Assembly (NCBI GenBank): GCA_002390745.1
Contig: DGQK01000007.1
Span: 1 to 64,000, forward strand
Length of the DNA stretch: 64,000 bases
Direction of reading: 5' to 3'
Origin: Bacteroidetes bacterium UBA4416
GTDB lineage: Bacteria; Bacteroidota; Bacteroidia; B-17B0; Aurantibacillaceae
Shown piece by piece: positions 25,128 through 33,641 of the stretch (the first letter of the stretch is position 1; each line of letters opens with the position of its first letter). A program made the position numbers and the translations under genes. The notes beneath the pieces are model-generated. The model saw only the letters and a program-made list of their open reading frames with translations. It did not search any database and was not told where the DNA came from.

Positions 25128-26141
25128 TTAAAGCGCTTTTAAATAATTGATAATTTGAGGACGTGTCAGATTTTTCCAGGCGTTTTCATCAGCCACAATG
25201 CCGTCGTGCCCAACTCCGGCAATGGTTCTTAATTGCACCTGAGGATACACGGATCCTATTTTCTGCATCCAGGAATCGGGGTAAGCTTTGTTGATCGCAC
25301 TGTTGAAGAACAACACGGGTTTCGGGAAGTTCCCGATGCCTTCTGAAAAGTCAATCTTGCTTGCCTCGCCATATGAATAGAGGGCGTCGCTGATGACGGC
25401 ACCGTCACGCCAAAAATCAATGGGTTCGGAATCACCGTCTGTGATCTCGTTTCTGCCGGTAAGCAGTAACATTTTATAATCCAGGGTTTCGTGTTCATCT
25501 TCTCCTTTAACCGTTAAAAACTGATCGGAGTAGGTCGCATTATTTAAAAACTCTCCGAAATATTTGAACGCTCTTGATCTTCCCACATAGTCTACGATAT
25601 CGGCCCATTTGAGGCCGCCGGGCTCGCATAACACAAGGCCCTGCACGTTTGTGGGGTATCTTCCAGCGTAGCCGGTAGCCAGGATCGCGCCCCAGGAATG
25701 CCCCAGAAGGACGACTTTTTGTGTAGGGCTTGTCCGGTAATGTGCAATCACGCCGCTAAGGTCGTCATACATCAGATCCACAGGCTTGCTGGCATAATGT
25801 GCTTTGGGGAAACGCTGCGAGAGCCCGGAACCTCTCTGGTCGTAAAATACCACCCGATAGCCGGCATCCGCCAGGTCTTTGCAATTCAGAAGGTAACGGT
25901 AATCGCCACCCGGGCCTCCATGCAAGGCAACTACCAAGGTGCTGTCGGCGGGTCCATAGGCCTCGGCATGTAACAGGGCGCCGTTGACGCTGATGGAAGG
26001 GAGCGTAGGGTCCTTGTCAACTGTTTTAGGCACCAGATTCCCGGGCTCGTTCATGAGTCGTTGTTTTTTGCAGGAGCCGAAGACGAGGCCTGCAACCAAT
26101 GCACAGGCAAACCAGGCCCATACGTTTTTAGAAGATTTCAT
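25128..26141 (-). CDS. alpha/beta hydrolase lipoprotein, proline-iminopeptidase-like (S33)
   Basis: A 337-residue periplasmic or outer-membrane lipoprotein. The ATG at 26141 is chosen because it begins a lipoprotein signal peptide ending VFGSC; 28 upstream in-frame codons have no such character, and a -7 box sits 26 nt before this ATG. The hydrolase core shows the oxyanion sequence HGGPGGDYRYL, the nucleophile elbow GHSWGA, and a late VGHDG that supplies the catalytic His. HGGPGG with GHSWG is typical of the prolyl aminopeptidase group, but esterase activity cannot be excluded. It is first in a two-gene operon and lies directly downstream of an AraC regulator gene, with candidate operator repeats between. 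Confidence 0.85.
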   Translation of the reverse strand: MKSSKNVWAWFACALVAGLVFGSCKKQRLMNEPGNLVPKTVDKDPTLPSISVNGALLHAEAYGPADSTLVVALHGGPGGDYRYLLNCKDLADAGYRVVFYDQRGSGLSQRFPKAHYASKPVDLMYDDLSGVIAHYRTSPTQKVVLLGHSWGAILATGYAGRYPTNVQGLVLCEPGGLKWADIVDYVGRSRAFKYFGEFLNNATYSDQFLTVKGEDEHETLDYKMLLLTGRNEITDGDSEPIDFWRDGAVISDALYSYGEASKIDFSEGIGNFPKPVLFFNSAINKAYPDSWMQKIGSVYPQVQLRTIAGVGHDGIVADENAWKNLTRPQIINYLKAL

Positions 26142-26166
26142 TGCTGTTTTTTTTATGTTTGGGCAG

Positions 26167-26174
26167 CAAAGGTA
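26167..26174 (-). promoter_or_regulatory. -7 promoter box of the hydrolase operon
   Basis: The minus strand reads TACCTTTG, an exact TAnnTTTG match, 25 nt before the ATG at 26141. Confidence 0.6.
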
Positions 26175-26203
26175 TTCTGAAACGGATCGGGAAAGGTTGC
26201 ACC

Positions 26204-26274
26204 GTATCCAATGACACCTGCACAAGTACCATTTTAAGCAACTGGAAACAAAGCACTTGTATCCGTTGACACCT
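26204..26274 (-). promoter_or_regulatory. direct repeats, candidate AraC-type operators
   Basis: GTATCCAATGACACCT (26204-26219) and GTATCCGTTGACACCT (26259-26274) are identical at 14 of 16 positions and in the same orientation, 55 bp apart. The proximal copy sits about 30 bp upstream of the -7 box, where AraC-family activators commonly bind. Both lie between the AraC gene and the hydrolase operon. Confidence 0.55.
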
Positions 26275-26296
26275 CTTTTAAACCAATGCTACTCCG

Positions 26297-27424
26297 TTAC
26301 GGCGTTTGCTGCCCCTTCAAATAGTCGCTCGGTGTTTTATCCGTATACTTTTTGAAATTCCGGTTGAAGGATGCCTTGGAGTTGAAACCACAATCGTATG
26401 CCAGCGAGATGAATGTGTATTTTTTATTTTCGGGTTGCACCACGCGGTGAAGGAATTCGCGGATGCGCATTTCATTAATGAGGTCGTAGAACGACTTTTG
26501 CTCATACTGGTTGATTGCCTGCGACAGCTTATTGGGATGGGTATTGACCAGGCCGGCTAACTCGGTGAGGGTAAGGTCGGGATTCAGGTAAGGCTTTTCG
26601 TTTTGAAGCACGCGCTTCAGCTGCTCATGGATCTGCACCAGTTCTTTTTCACTTAGTGTAGAGTTCTGGTACTTTGCCTGAAGACCTTCCTCTGCCGGCA
26701 AAGCCTGAGCCTCGACAGAAATCTCTTCTTCGGCAGGCAGTGCGCTTTTTTTGCTGAATACATTGACCTGTGTCAGGCCAAAATAGCCCAGCAGGATCAC
26801 AAAGAAGGTGCTCGCCAGGGAGATCAGCCTGTCGTCTTCCATGAACAAAACAATGATCCATATGGTAAGCATGCCCAGAATGAGGAAGAGAAGCCAGTTG
26901 AATTGAATCTTTTCTGTATTCGAAAATTCATGCTTAAGTTTCTTCCTGAATCTGATCAGTAACCACAAGGATAAACCAGAATAGGTCACTCCCGATGCAT
27001 ACACACTCACCACTCTTAGCAGATTGACAAGCTCGTAACCTTTACCCTCCTCTTTCATAATGGCTACCTTTTCGGAAAAGGGCAAAGCATAAAAAGGCAG
27101 GTACAGCAGTGATATCACAATATACGGCAAAACGTGAAAAAGGTCTTTCCTTTGAAACCGGGGGTACGTTGTTTGGTACCGGGTGTATAAAAACAGGAGG
27201 GGGCCTACCATTAAAGGGCTGGCAAAGCAAAACACAAAGGCATCCGGGTAGCGCACATAGCGCTGATAACTGATTAAGAACGTAGTAAGTATGGTTTGCG
27301 CCAGGAACAGCAACAAGAAAGCCAGCATGTAATCAGATACATCCTTACCCCGCTTCGTAATAAGGACGGCGAACAGGAAGAGGGCTATGGCAATGCCGGA
27401 GATAAAGAGATAAGACATGATCAT
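26297..27424 (-). CDS. membrane-anchored AraC family transcriptional regulator
   Basis: A 375-residue protein. Residues 1-225 contain about seven hydrophobic helices (for example LFISGIAIALFLFAVL and STFFVILLGYFGL). The last 105 residues form an AraC double helix-turn-helix (LTLTELAGLVNTHPNKLSQAIN and FISLAYDCGFNSKASFNRNFKKYT with final PSDYLK). This membrane-sensor plus AraC layout is common in Bacteroidota and suggests sensing of a lipid or envelope ligand. It is the gene upstream of the hydrolase operon on the same strand, and paired direct repeats follow it. The first ATG (27424) is used; an ATG two codons later is equally possible. Confidence 0.9.
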   Translation of the reverse strand: MIMSYLFISGIAIALFLFAVLITKRGKDVSDYMLAFLLLFLAQTILTTFLISYQRYVRYPDAFVFCFASPLMVGPLLFLYTRYQTTYPRFQRKDLFHVLPYIVISLLYLPFYALPFSEKVAIMKEEGKGYELVNLLRVVSVYASGVTYSGLSLWLLIRFRKKLKHEFSNTEKIQFNWLLFLILGMLTIWIIVLFMEDDRLISLASTFFVILLGYFGLTQVNVFSKKSALPAEEEISVEAQALPAEEGLQAKYQNSTLSEKELVQIHEQLKRVLQNEKPYLNPDLTLTELAGLVNTHPNKLSQAINQYEQKSFYDLINEMRIREFLHRVVQPENKKYTFISLAYDCGFNSKASFNRNFKKYTDKTPSDYLKGQQTP

Positions 27425-27619
27425 GGTGATTCGCCAATCTGTTTTTTCAAGGGTGTGTTTACCGTCATCACTACCTTCATCCTATCCGATGGTTTGGTTG
27501 TTGCGACCGGCCGAAGTTAGCTCAAAAAATCAACATGACGATATGCCTGTGTGCATATCTCTTTATGGCTTTCCTCTATAGCCTGAATAGCAAATGCAAA
27601 CACATCATCCAAAACAGAA

Positions 27620-27647
27620 ATCCCCTCACACTGTGCGGTGAAGGGAT
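27620..27647 (-). terminator. hairpin terminator of the PorG-like gene
   Basis: The stem ATCCCTTCAC / GTGAGGGGAT (minus strand) with one wobble pair is followed by a weak T-rich tail, 26 nt beyond the stop at 27674. Confidence 0.55.
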
Positions 27648-27673
27648 GTTCGTATTTTCATCAAATAGTTGTG

Positions 27674-28594
27674 TTAGAATTTGGCCCTGATCTTACGTAC
27701 TCCTCCACGCCTTTTGTGGAAAAAGTTACCATAGCCACCCCTGTAGAAGCTTGATTTTCCTCTCAGCACATAGCTGTAACTCACGCTCATGGTCATGTAA
27801 GCATCCTTGTGGGTTTTATCCCCACGTTTGTTTCCCACACCTCTTCCTGAATCGTAACCAAAGTTTTTGGCAAACTCGGGGTCGAGGCCTGTAAGCTCAG
27901 GAGTACGGTTTGATAAGGCTGCGGCGTCAGGGCTCATTCCGGAAGGATCAGCATAGTTGCCGCTGATATCATCCAGGTAATCGGTGAAGGTTGTTCTGTA
28001 GTTCGCTTCAAATCCAATCCGGTGTTTTTTCTCGATGGTAAAGTAAAAACCTAAACCGGCAGGAATATTAATACCAACCGGGCTGTACGCAACCCCTTCT
28101 GTTTGCATCGGACGAAGCTTTACCCACGAACCGTTATAGTATGCTTTGGGATTTGAATAAAAACCGCCTACACCTACAAAAGCGTAAGCACGGAACCCAT
28201 TCTTAAAGCGGTAGGTGTTACCCAGGTCATTATCTTCATAAAAACAAAACTGGCCGGTAAGGCCGAGGTCGAACATATCGTTCCTGAAATTGAGGTTGCG
28301 GGCGTTACGGGCCGGATTTGTCGAGAGTTTATCATCACCTTCCAGGCGCAGGTAATCCAGGGCCAGCTTCAGGGAAATTTTCGGTTTTACTTTGTAACGG
28401 ATGAATCCTCCTGTGTTCCAACGGGTTTTGGCCAGCTTCATGTCTGCCACGAAATCGCGGCGGGTCTTTTCTTTCCCACCGATATCGCCCAGATAATTGG
28501 AAACTCCGACAGCTATGCCATAATCTAAACGCCTTTGTGCGCTTAGGGATGTAGTGAATAATAAGATTAAAAATAAAATAAAGATATTTTTCAT
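27674..28594 (-). CDS. DUF6089 outer-membrane beta-barrel protein, PorG-like
   Basis: A 306-residue barrel protein with signal peptide (MKNIFILFLILLFTTSLSAQ). The mature N terminus RRLDYGIAVGVSNYLGDIGG and the later AGLGFYFTIEKKHRIGFEANYR segment fit the DUF6089 family, to which the type IX component PorG belongs. PorG anchors the periplasmic PorK/PorN (GldK/GldN) ring in the outer membrane. Gene context does not settle it, because the usual neighbours of PorG (uppS, bamA) are absent here and several DUF6089 paralogues exist in this phylum. The very basic tail is unusual for a barrel end. Confidence 0.68.
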   Translation of the reverse strand: MKNIFILFLILLFTTSLSAQRRLDYGIAVGVSNYLGDIGGKEKTRRDFVADMKLAKTRWNTGGFIRYKVKPKISLKLALDYLRLEGDDKLSTNPARNARNLNFRNDMFDLGLTGQFCFYEDNDLGNTYRFKNGFRAYAFVGVGGFYSNPKAYYNGSWVKLRPMQTEGVAYSPVGINIPAGLGFYFTIEKKHRIGFEANYRTTFTDYLDDISGNYADPSGMSPDAAALSNRTPELTGLDPEFAKNFGYDSGRGVGNKRGDKTHKDAYMTMSVSYSYVLRGKSSFYRGGYGNFFHKRRGGVRKIRAKF

Positions 28595-28617
28595 TACAAA
28601 AACTGGAGTTTAATACA

Positions 28618-28625
28618 CAAAAATA
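28618..28625 (-). promoter_or_regulatory. -7 promoter box of the PorG-like gene
   Basis: TATTTTTG on the minus strand, an exact match 23 nt before the ATG. A second identical box lies at 28647-28654 on the same strand. Confidence 0.55.
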
Positions 28626-28660
28626 ATAAAATCTTTAACTTTATACCAAAAATAATACCA

Positions 28661-29605
28661 ATGGAAGCCATAAACCGGTTATTTAACATAAAGCACCCTA
28701 TTGTACAAGGCGGCATGATCTGGTGCAGCGGCTGGGAGCTGGCCTCAGCAGTATCCAATGCCGGAGGCCTGGGTTTGATCGGTTCGGGCTCGATGTACCC
28801 GGAGGTATTACGAACGCATATTCAAAAGTGTAAACAGGCAACGGATAAGCCATTTGGGGTAAACGTGCCTCTTCTGTATCCTAATATTGAGGAGCATATG
28901 AAGGTGATCCTGGAAGAGGGGGTAAAGATCGTCTTTACGTCTGCAGGAAACCCCAAAACCTGGACCAGGCACCTGAAGGATCAGGGCGTAACGGTGGCCC
29001 ACGCGGTATCGAACGTCAAGTTTGCACTGAAATGCGAAGAGGCCGGTGTGGATGCGATTGTGGCCGAAGGCTTTGAGGCGGGCGGCCACAACGGAAGGGA
29101 GGAAACCACCACGCTGGTGCTGATCCCGCAGGTGAGGCAGGCGGTAAAGCTGCCCCTTATTGCAGCCGGTGGCATCGGCTCAGGACAGGCCATTGCGGCT
29201 GCCCTGGCGCTGGGTGCGGATGGTGTACAGATCGGGAGCCGCTTTGTGGCCACGCATGAATCTTCGGCTCACATTAATTTCAAAAACTCGGTGATCAATG
29301 CCAAAGAAGGCGATACCAGCCTCACCCTGAAACAGCTGACGCCGGTAAGGCTGATCCGGAACCCGTTTTTCAGCCAGGTAGACGAGCTGGAAAAAAAGGG
29401 CGGCTCTGTCGCTGAACTCACCGAGCTGCTGGGGCGCGGACGTTCCAAGAAAGGCATGTTTGAAGGCGACCTCGAAGAGGGAGAGCTGGAGATTGGACAG
29501 GTATCGGCTTCTATCCAGAAGATCCAATCGGTGCAGGAAGTATTTGATGAGCTACTGGCCGGATACCGGGCTACGATGAACCGGATCAGGGAGTTTCAAC
29601 TGTAA
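28661..29605 (+). CDS. nitronate monooxygenase family FMN enzyme (2-nitropropane dioxygenase / FabK-like)
   Basis: A 314-residue FMN-dependent TIM-barrel enzyme. The start IKHPIVQGGMIWCSGWELASAVSNAGGLGLIG and the later EGFEAGGHNGREETTTLVLIPQV, AAGGIGSGQAIAAALALGADGVQIGSRF are conserved in both nitronate monooxygenases and FabK enoyl-ACP reductases. His in GGHNG is the proposed catalytic residue of the monooxygenases. Without fatty-acid genes nearby, nitronate detoxification is the default call, but FabK-like activity is not excluded. It is divergent from the PorG-like gene with a 66-nt spacer and convergent with the next gene. Confidence 0.88.
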   Translation: MEAINRLFNIKHPIVQGGMIWCSGWELASAVSNAGGLGLIGSGSMYPEVLRTHIQKCKQATDKPFGVNVPLLYPNIEEHMKVILEEGVKIVFTSAGNPKTWTRHLKDQGVTVAHAVSNVKFALKCEEAGVDAIVAEGFEAGGHNGREETTTLVLIPQVRQAVKLPLIAAGGIGSGQAIAAALALGADGVQIGSRFVATHESSAHINFKNSVINAKEGDTSLTLKQLTPVRLIRNPFFSQVDELEKKGGSVAELTELLGRGRSKKGMFEGDLEEGELEIGQVSASIQKIQSVQEVFDELLAGYRATMNRIREFQL

Positions 29606-29614
29606 TGCCCTACT

Positions 29615-30196
29615 CTATTTTTGTTTCTGTAGTTTATCAATAGCCTTCAGGGTGTTTTTCACACGCGAGCGGATGCCGGGTGATTCTTCCTGGCTATCGG
29701 GATGCATCAGCACCATTTTCAGCTCATCCAGCAATTCGGGATAAGGTTTTGAGATGCTGAATACAACCGTTATCGCAAATGATCTGACGGCAATGGCTTC
29801 CGAGGGATCTTTGATGTACTCATAACATTTGTCGAGCAGAAAGCTATGATGTTCTTCGGGAACGGGATGCTGCTGGTACAGCCGCAGTGTGTTCCGGATC
29901 ACGCCGTTGTGCAGGCCCGGTGTTGCCAGGTTCCGGATAAGCTTATCGTGGTATTTTCTAACCGCTTCATAATCGATGTCGCTGCAATGGCCGAGCACCC
30001 ACATCGCGCGGCTGCTCAGCAGCTGGTCCTTGTCGAGAGCGCAGTCTACCAACTCTTTCAAAAGATGCTGCTTCAGTACACGCCCGGCCAGCTCAGGCGC
30101 TTTAAAACCCCTGATATCATCGGTGAGCTCTGCTACTAGCGCGGTTTGGGCAGTTTTCGTTTTCAAAGTGTTTAATATCTGCGGTTTTTGATTCAT
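29615..30196 (-). CDS. HEAT-repeat-like helical protein of unknown function
   Basis: A 193-residue, wholly helical, cytoplasmic protein with HEAT/armadillo-like pattern (LLSSRAMWVLGHCSDIDYEA, NGVIRNTLRLYQQHPVPEEH, AIAVRSFAITVVFSISKPYPEL). Such repeats form protein-binding surfaces. The long open frame upstream of 30196 is rejected: it is the antisense of the neighbouring ligase gene, while the ATG at 30196 follows directly after a -7 box. The promoter is back to back with that of the ligase gene, so the two may be regulated together. I cannot assign a function. Confidence 0.75.
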   Translation of the reverse strand: MNQKPQILNTLKTKTAQTALVAELTDDIRGFKAPELAGRVLKQHLLKELVDCALDKDQLLSSRAMWVLGHCSDIDYEAVRKYHDKLIRNLATPGLHNGVIRNTLRLYQQHPVPEEHHSFLLDKCYEYIKDPSEAIAVRSFAITVVFSISKPYPELLDELKMVLMHPDSQEESPGIRSRVKNTLKAIDKLQKQK

Positions 30197-30197
30197 G

Positions 30198-30220
30198 CAA
30201 AGATAAAATTTATAATTTTG
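30198..30220. promoter_or_regulatory. back-to-back -7 promoter boxes
   Basis: The minus strand has TATCTTTG at 30198-30205 (one base before the ATG of the HEAT-like gene). The plus strand has TAATTTTG at 30213-30220 (36 nt before the ligase ATG). Both are exact TAnnTTTG matches only 7 bp apart, so two polymerases could not bind at once. Confidence 0.55.
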
Positions 30221-30256
30221 AAGATTGGCTGTTTGCCAAAAGATACACGATTTGAC

Positions 30257-31561
30257 ATGGGCATTTTCACCCCCGGTATAGAAACCAAAACAGCAGAAGA
30301 GATCCGGAAATTCCAGGAGCAAAAGCTGGAGACCTTGCTGGCTTATGTGCAGGAGCATTCTGCCTTTTACCAATCGCGGTTTAAGGAGAAGGGCATCGAC
30401 ATCCGGCAGATAAAAACGCTGGACGACCTGGCAATGATCCCGGTAACCACGAAAGACGACCTGCACCATCACAACAACGAGCTCATTTGCGTGAGCCCTG
30501 ATAAGATCATTGATTATGTAACAACCAGCGGCACGATGGGCGATCCCCTGACCTTTGCCCTGACGGATGCGGACCTGGAACGCCTGGCCTATAACGAATG
30601 TATTTCGCTGGACTGTGCGGGAGGAAGCAAGCATGACATTTACCAGCTGATGACCACCATCGACCGTCGCTTTATGGCGGGCATGGCTTATTTTTTAGGC
30701 CTGCGGAAAATGGGTGCGGGTGTGGTGCGCGTGGGCAACGGCATGCCGGAGTTTCAATGGGACACGATCCGCCGACTGAATCCTACGGTGGCCATTGCGG
30801 TGCCTTCTTTCCTGATCAAGCTGATTGAATTTGCAGAGCAGCAGGGGATCGATTACAAAAACTGCAGCATCAAAAAAATCGTGTGCATCGGCGAGCCTAT
30901 CCGCAATGAGGATTTTAGCCTGAATACCCTGGGCAGGCGCATCACCGGGCAATGGCCGGTAACCTTGTTCAGTACTTATGCTTCTACCGAAATGGGGGCT
31001 GCCTTTACAGAATGTGAGGCCGGCAGAGGCGGGCATCATCACCCCGAACTGCTGATCACCGAGTTTCTCGACGACCAGGACCAGCCGGTAAGGCCGGGTG
31101 AAGCAGGCGAGCTTACAGTAACCACACTGGGCGTGGAGGGCATGCCGCTGATCCGCTTTAAAACGGGCGACATCTGTAAAGCGCATTACGAGCCTTGCTC
31201 CTGCGGCCGGACCACCATGCGCATCAGCCCTATCCTTGGCAGAAAGCAGCAGATGATCAAGTTCAAGGGTACCAGCCTGTATCCGCCGGCGCTATACGAT
31301 GTGCTGAATACGATCCCCTACATTAAAAATTTTATTGTCGAGGTTTTCACGAACGACATCGGCACCGATGAGATCACGATCACGATCGGCGCCGTGAATG
31401 CTCCGGATAATTTCGACAAGGAGCTGAAAGACCATTTCAGGGCCAGGCTACGCGTGGCTCCGGGCATTATCCTGGATACGCCGGAGAACATCGCCAAAAA
31501 ACAATTTCCGGAAATGAGCCGGAAGCCTATTACGTTTATTGACAGAAGAGTTAAACTATGA
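30257..31561 (+). CDS. phenylacetate-CoA ligase-like adenylating enzyme
   Basis: A 434-residue PaaK-type acyl/aryl-CoA ligase of the adenylate-forming superfamily. The P-loop-like TSGTMGDPLTFA lies near residue 95. STYASTEMG is the A5 motif, followed by GEAGELTVTTL, PLIRFKTGDIC (A8 region) and a C-rich turn CSCGRTTMRI. The C-terminal lysine-bearing lid is present (GRKQQMIKFKGTSLYPPAL). The ATG at 30257 is chosen, downstream of a -7 box; an earlier ATG would place 23 extra residues over the promoter. The stop overlaps the acyltransferase start (ATGA). The pair suggests acid activation followed by transfer to an acceptor; the acid is unknown. Confidence 0.87.
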   Translation: MGIFTPGIETKTAEEIRKFQEQKLETLLAYVQEHSAFYQSRFKEKGIDIRQIKTLDDLAMIPVTTKDDLHHHNNELICVSPDKIIDYVTTSGTMGDPLTFALTDADLERLAYNECISLDCAGGSKHDIYQLMTTIDRRFMAGMAYFLGLRKMGAGVVRVGNGMPEFQWDTIRRLNPTVAIAVPSFLIKLIEFAEQQGIDYKNCSIKKIVCIGEPIRNEDFSLNTLGRRITGQWPVTLFSTYASTEMGAAFTECEAGRGGHHHPELLITEFLDDQDQPVRPGEAGELTVTTLGVEGMPLIRFKTGDICKAHYEPCSCGRTTMRISPILGRKQQMIKFKGTSLYPPALYDVLNTIPYIKNFIVEVFTNDIGTDEITITIGAVNAPDNFDKELKDHFRARLRVAPGIILDTPENIAKKQFPEMSRKPITFIDRRVKL

Positions 31562-32733
31562 AAAAATACAGATCGGAAGCGGCGGAAAGAGTCAGCGATT
31601 TTGCAAAGGAGTTCAATTTCGAATTGCTTCGTCCTTATTACGACCATGAAACAGAGGAAGTGATGAAGCGCATTGCCGTGGACCCTGTGTACCACAAAGC
31701 GATGGCCTACCTCTGGCCGGGCATCAGCGAAGAAGAGGCCAGGGAAAAAGCGCTGGGCATCACCTCTCCCTACGAGTTTCAAACGGGCTATATGCGCCAT
31801 GCCATCTGGACGATTGTAAACAGTACATCCAAAGGCCTGACCTGGTCGGGCCTTGACCAGCTCGACCGCAATAAAGCTTATCTGTTTATTGCCAATCACC
31901 GCGATATTTTACTGGATAGCGCCATCCTGCAAATCATCCTCGACAAGGAGGAATTTGAAACGACTGAAATTACCTTCGGCTCCAACCTGATGGAACAAGG
32001 CTTTATTACGGACTTCGGTAAAATGAACCGCATGTTTATGGTGAAGCGCGAAGGCACCGTGAAGGAGCTTTACGATATTTCGCGCCAGCTCAGCGCTTAC
32101 CTGCGGCATACGATCATGGATAAAAATGTGAGCGTATGGATCGCGCAGCGCAACGGGCGTACGAAAGACGGCAACGACATGACGCAAACAGGGCTTCTGA
32201 AAATGCTGAACCTGAGCGGTGGAAAGGATTTCAGGCAGAGCTTTTCGGAGCTAAACATTGTACCTCTCAGCATCAGCTTTGAGTATGAGCCCTGCGATGC
32301 GCTGAAGGTGCAGGAGCTGTATTTATCCTCACTGCACAGCAAGTACATCAAGGCCCCGGGCGAAGACCTCAACAGTATCCTCACGGGGATTCAGCAGCCG
32401 AAAGGCAGGATCCACCTGGCCTTCGGAAAGCCTGTGAAAGAGGAGCTGGAGGAGATCGACAAGGCACCCAACGAAAATGAAAAGATCCGCCTGCTGGCCC
32501 TGGCGATCGACAAACAGATCCATCACGATTATAAGCTGTATGCCGTCAATCACATTGCTTACGACGCGCTGCATGGTACCGATGTGTTTGAAGCAATGTA
32601 TACTCCGGAGGAGAAAGCTCAATTCATGGCCTACATCGATTCGCACACCTCCAGGCTGAAAGGCGAGCCGGATGCCCTGAAACAATTGTTCCTGAAGCTT
32701 TACGCCAACCCGGTGATCAATAAGCTGGGATAA
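31558..32733 (+). CDS. PlsC/GPAT-like acyltransferase family protein
   Basis: A 391-residue acyltransferase. The motif-I region reads FIANHRDILLDSAIL, in which His and Asp are five residues apart instead of the four (HX4D) of classical PlsC. Motif II/III-like segments follow (EITFGSNLM, MFMVKREG, VSVWIAQRNGRTKDGND, LNIVPLSISFEYEP). No membrane helix or signal peptide is evident, so a peripheral membrane protein is likely. Translation is coupled to the ligase gene by an ATGA overlap. The product is presumably an acylated lipid or ester, and the activated acyl group probably comes from the upstream enzyme. This is inference. Confidence 0.82.
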   Translation: MKKYRSEAAERVSDFAKEFNFELLRPYYDHETEEVMKRIAVDPVYHKAMAYLWPGISEEEAREKALGITSPYEFQTGYMRHAIWTIVNSTSKGLTWSGLDQLDRNKAYLFIANHRDILLDSAILQIILDKEEFETTEITFGSNLMEQGFITDFGKMNRMFMVKREGTVKELYDISRQLSAYLRHTIMDKNVSVWIAQRNGRTKDGNDMTQTGLLKMLNLSGGKDFRQSFSELNIVPLSISFEYEPCDALKVQELYLSSLHSKYIKAPGEDLNSILTGIQQPKGRIHLAFGKPVKEELEEIDKAPNENEKIRLLALAIDKQIHHDYKLYAVNHIAYDALHGTDVFEAMYTPEEKAQFMAYIDSHTSRLKGEPDALKQLFLKLYANPVINKLG

Positions 32734-32846
32734 GTCGGGAGGATTGCGGGATTCTGGCTCTTCGCTATGCATGAAGCGGTGTTGATCCCGGGCCTACAGT
32801 TGTGACCTACCCTGATCATCTGCCCGTTCCATGCGCTCCGCTGCGG

Positions 32847-33620
32847 CTAAAACAAAAGTACCCCCACTTTGAGGTACAGGTTGAATTTGTTGACGCTGCG
32901 CATCCTGGCTGCGGATGTGAGCTCAATGTAATTAGACATCACAGCAGGGTCGGCATCGATAATGGGATCATCCGCCGCGTCGAAAATGGCCGTGGTTAAG
33001 GCGATGAGGTTGATCGTGTAGCCATAATCGAGTGTGATCCTGTTGGCAATGATCCTGTTCCTTCCATTCCCGAACATGATATCGAAGCGTTTATAGGATT
33101 GCCCGTTAGGGCCGAAATCGCTGCGGTAGGTATATACCTGGCTGTTATAATTATTGGTGGTGGTCACATACATATTATCCGGATCGTAGGTAGTGGCGAA
33201 GGTGTTAAGCGTTGCTCCGAGCAGAACATATTTCCCCCAGGGCGCTACATAGTTGCGTTTATAGAACTTAAAATACAGGGCGTAATTCCTTCCTTTGATG
33301 TTGGTAAAGCCATTCGGCGACTGGTCGATCTGGCTGCTATACGACGCATAATAATCCAGCGCATTCACATTCCTGGTATTGGTATACATGGCCTTGTAAA
33401 ACCTTGCTGAAAAGCCGACACTGATGGTTTTCTTCATCGCAAATTCCAGGTAAGCCTCGTGCAACAGGTTTACTCCCTTACTGCCTCCGGAAGCCATCAG
33501 GCGCGGGTTGGCATAGAGCCCGTAGCCAAGCACAAAGCGTTTTCCCATATAGCCGGGTGTTTGCGAAAAAGCAGAGCTTAGGGAGAGCGCCAGAAATATC
33601 GTATACAATAATTTTTTCAT
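32847..33620 (-). CDS. predicted outer-membrane protein, unknown family
   Basis: A 257-residue protein with signal peptide (MKKLLYTIFLALSLSSAFSQ) and an alternating beta pattern ending LYLKVGVLLF, typical of an outer-membrane barrel. I recognise no family. It lies 21 nt downstream of the M48 protease gene on the same strand, so the two form an operon. A link to envelope protein quality control is possible from context only. Confidence 0.7.
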   Translation of the reverse strand: MKKLLYTIFLALSLSSAFSQTPGYMGKRFVLGYGLYANPRLMASGGSKGVNLLHEAYLEFAMKKTISVGFSARFYKAMYTNTRNVNALDYYASYSSQIDQSPNGFTNIKGRNYALYFKFYKRNYVAPWGKYVLLGATLNTFATTYDPDNMYVTTTNNYNSQVYTYRSDFGPNGQSYKRFDIMFGNGRNRIIANRITLDYGYTINLIALTTAIFDAADDPIIDADPAVMSNYIELTSAARMRSVNKFNLYLKVGVLLF

Positions 33621-33641
33621 AAATCAATGCGTGGGGGAAAA

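Noticed and set aside
30197..30634. Long N-terminal extension of the HEAT-like protein
   Set aside because: The extension is antisense to the start of the CoA ligase and crosses both promoters; the ATG at 30196 follows a -7 box.
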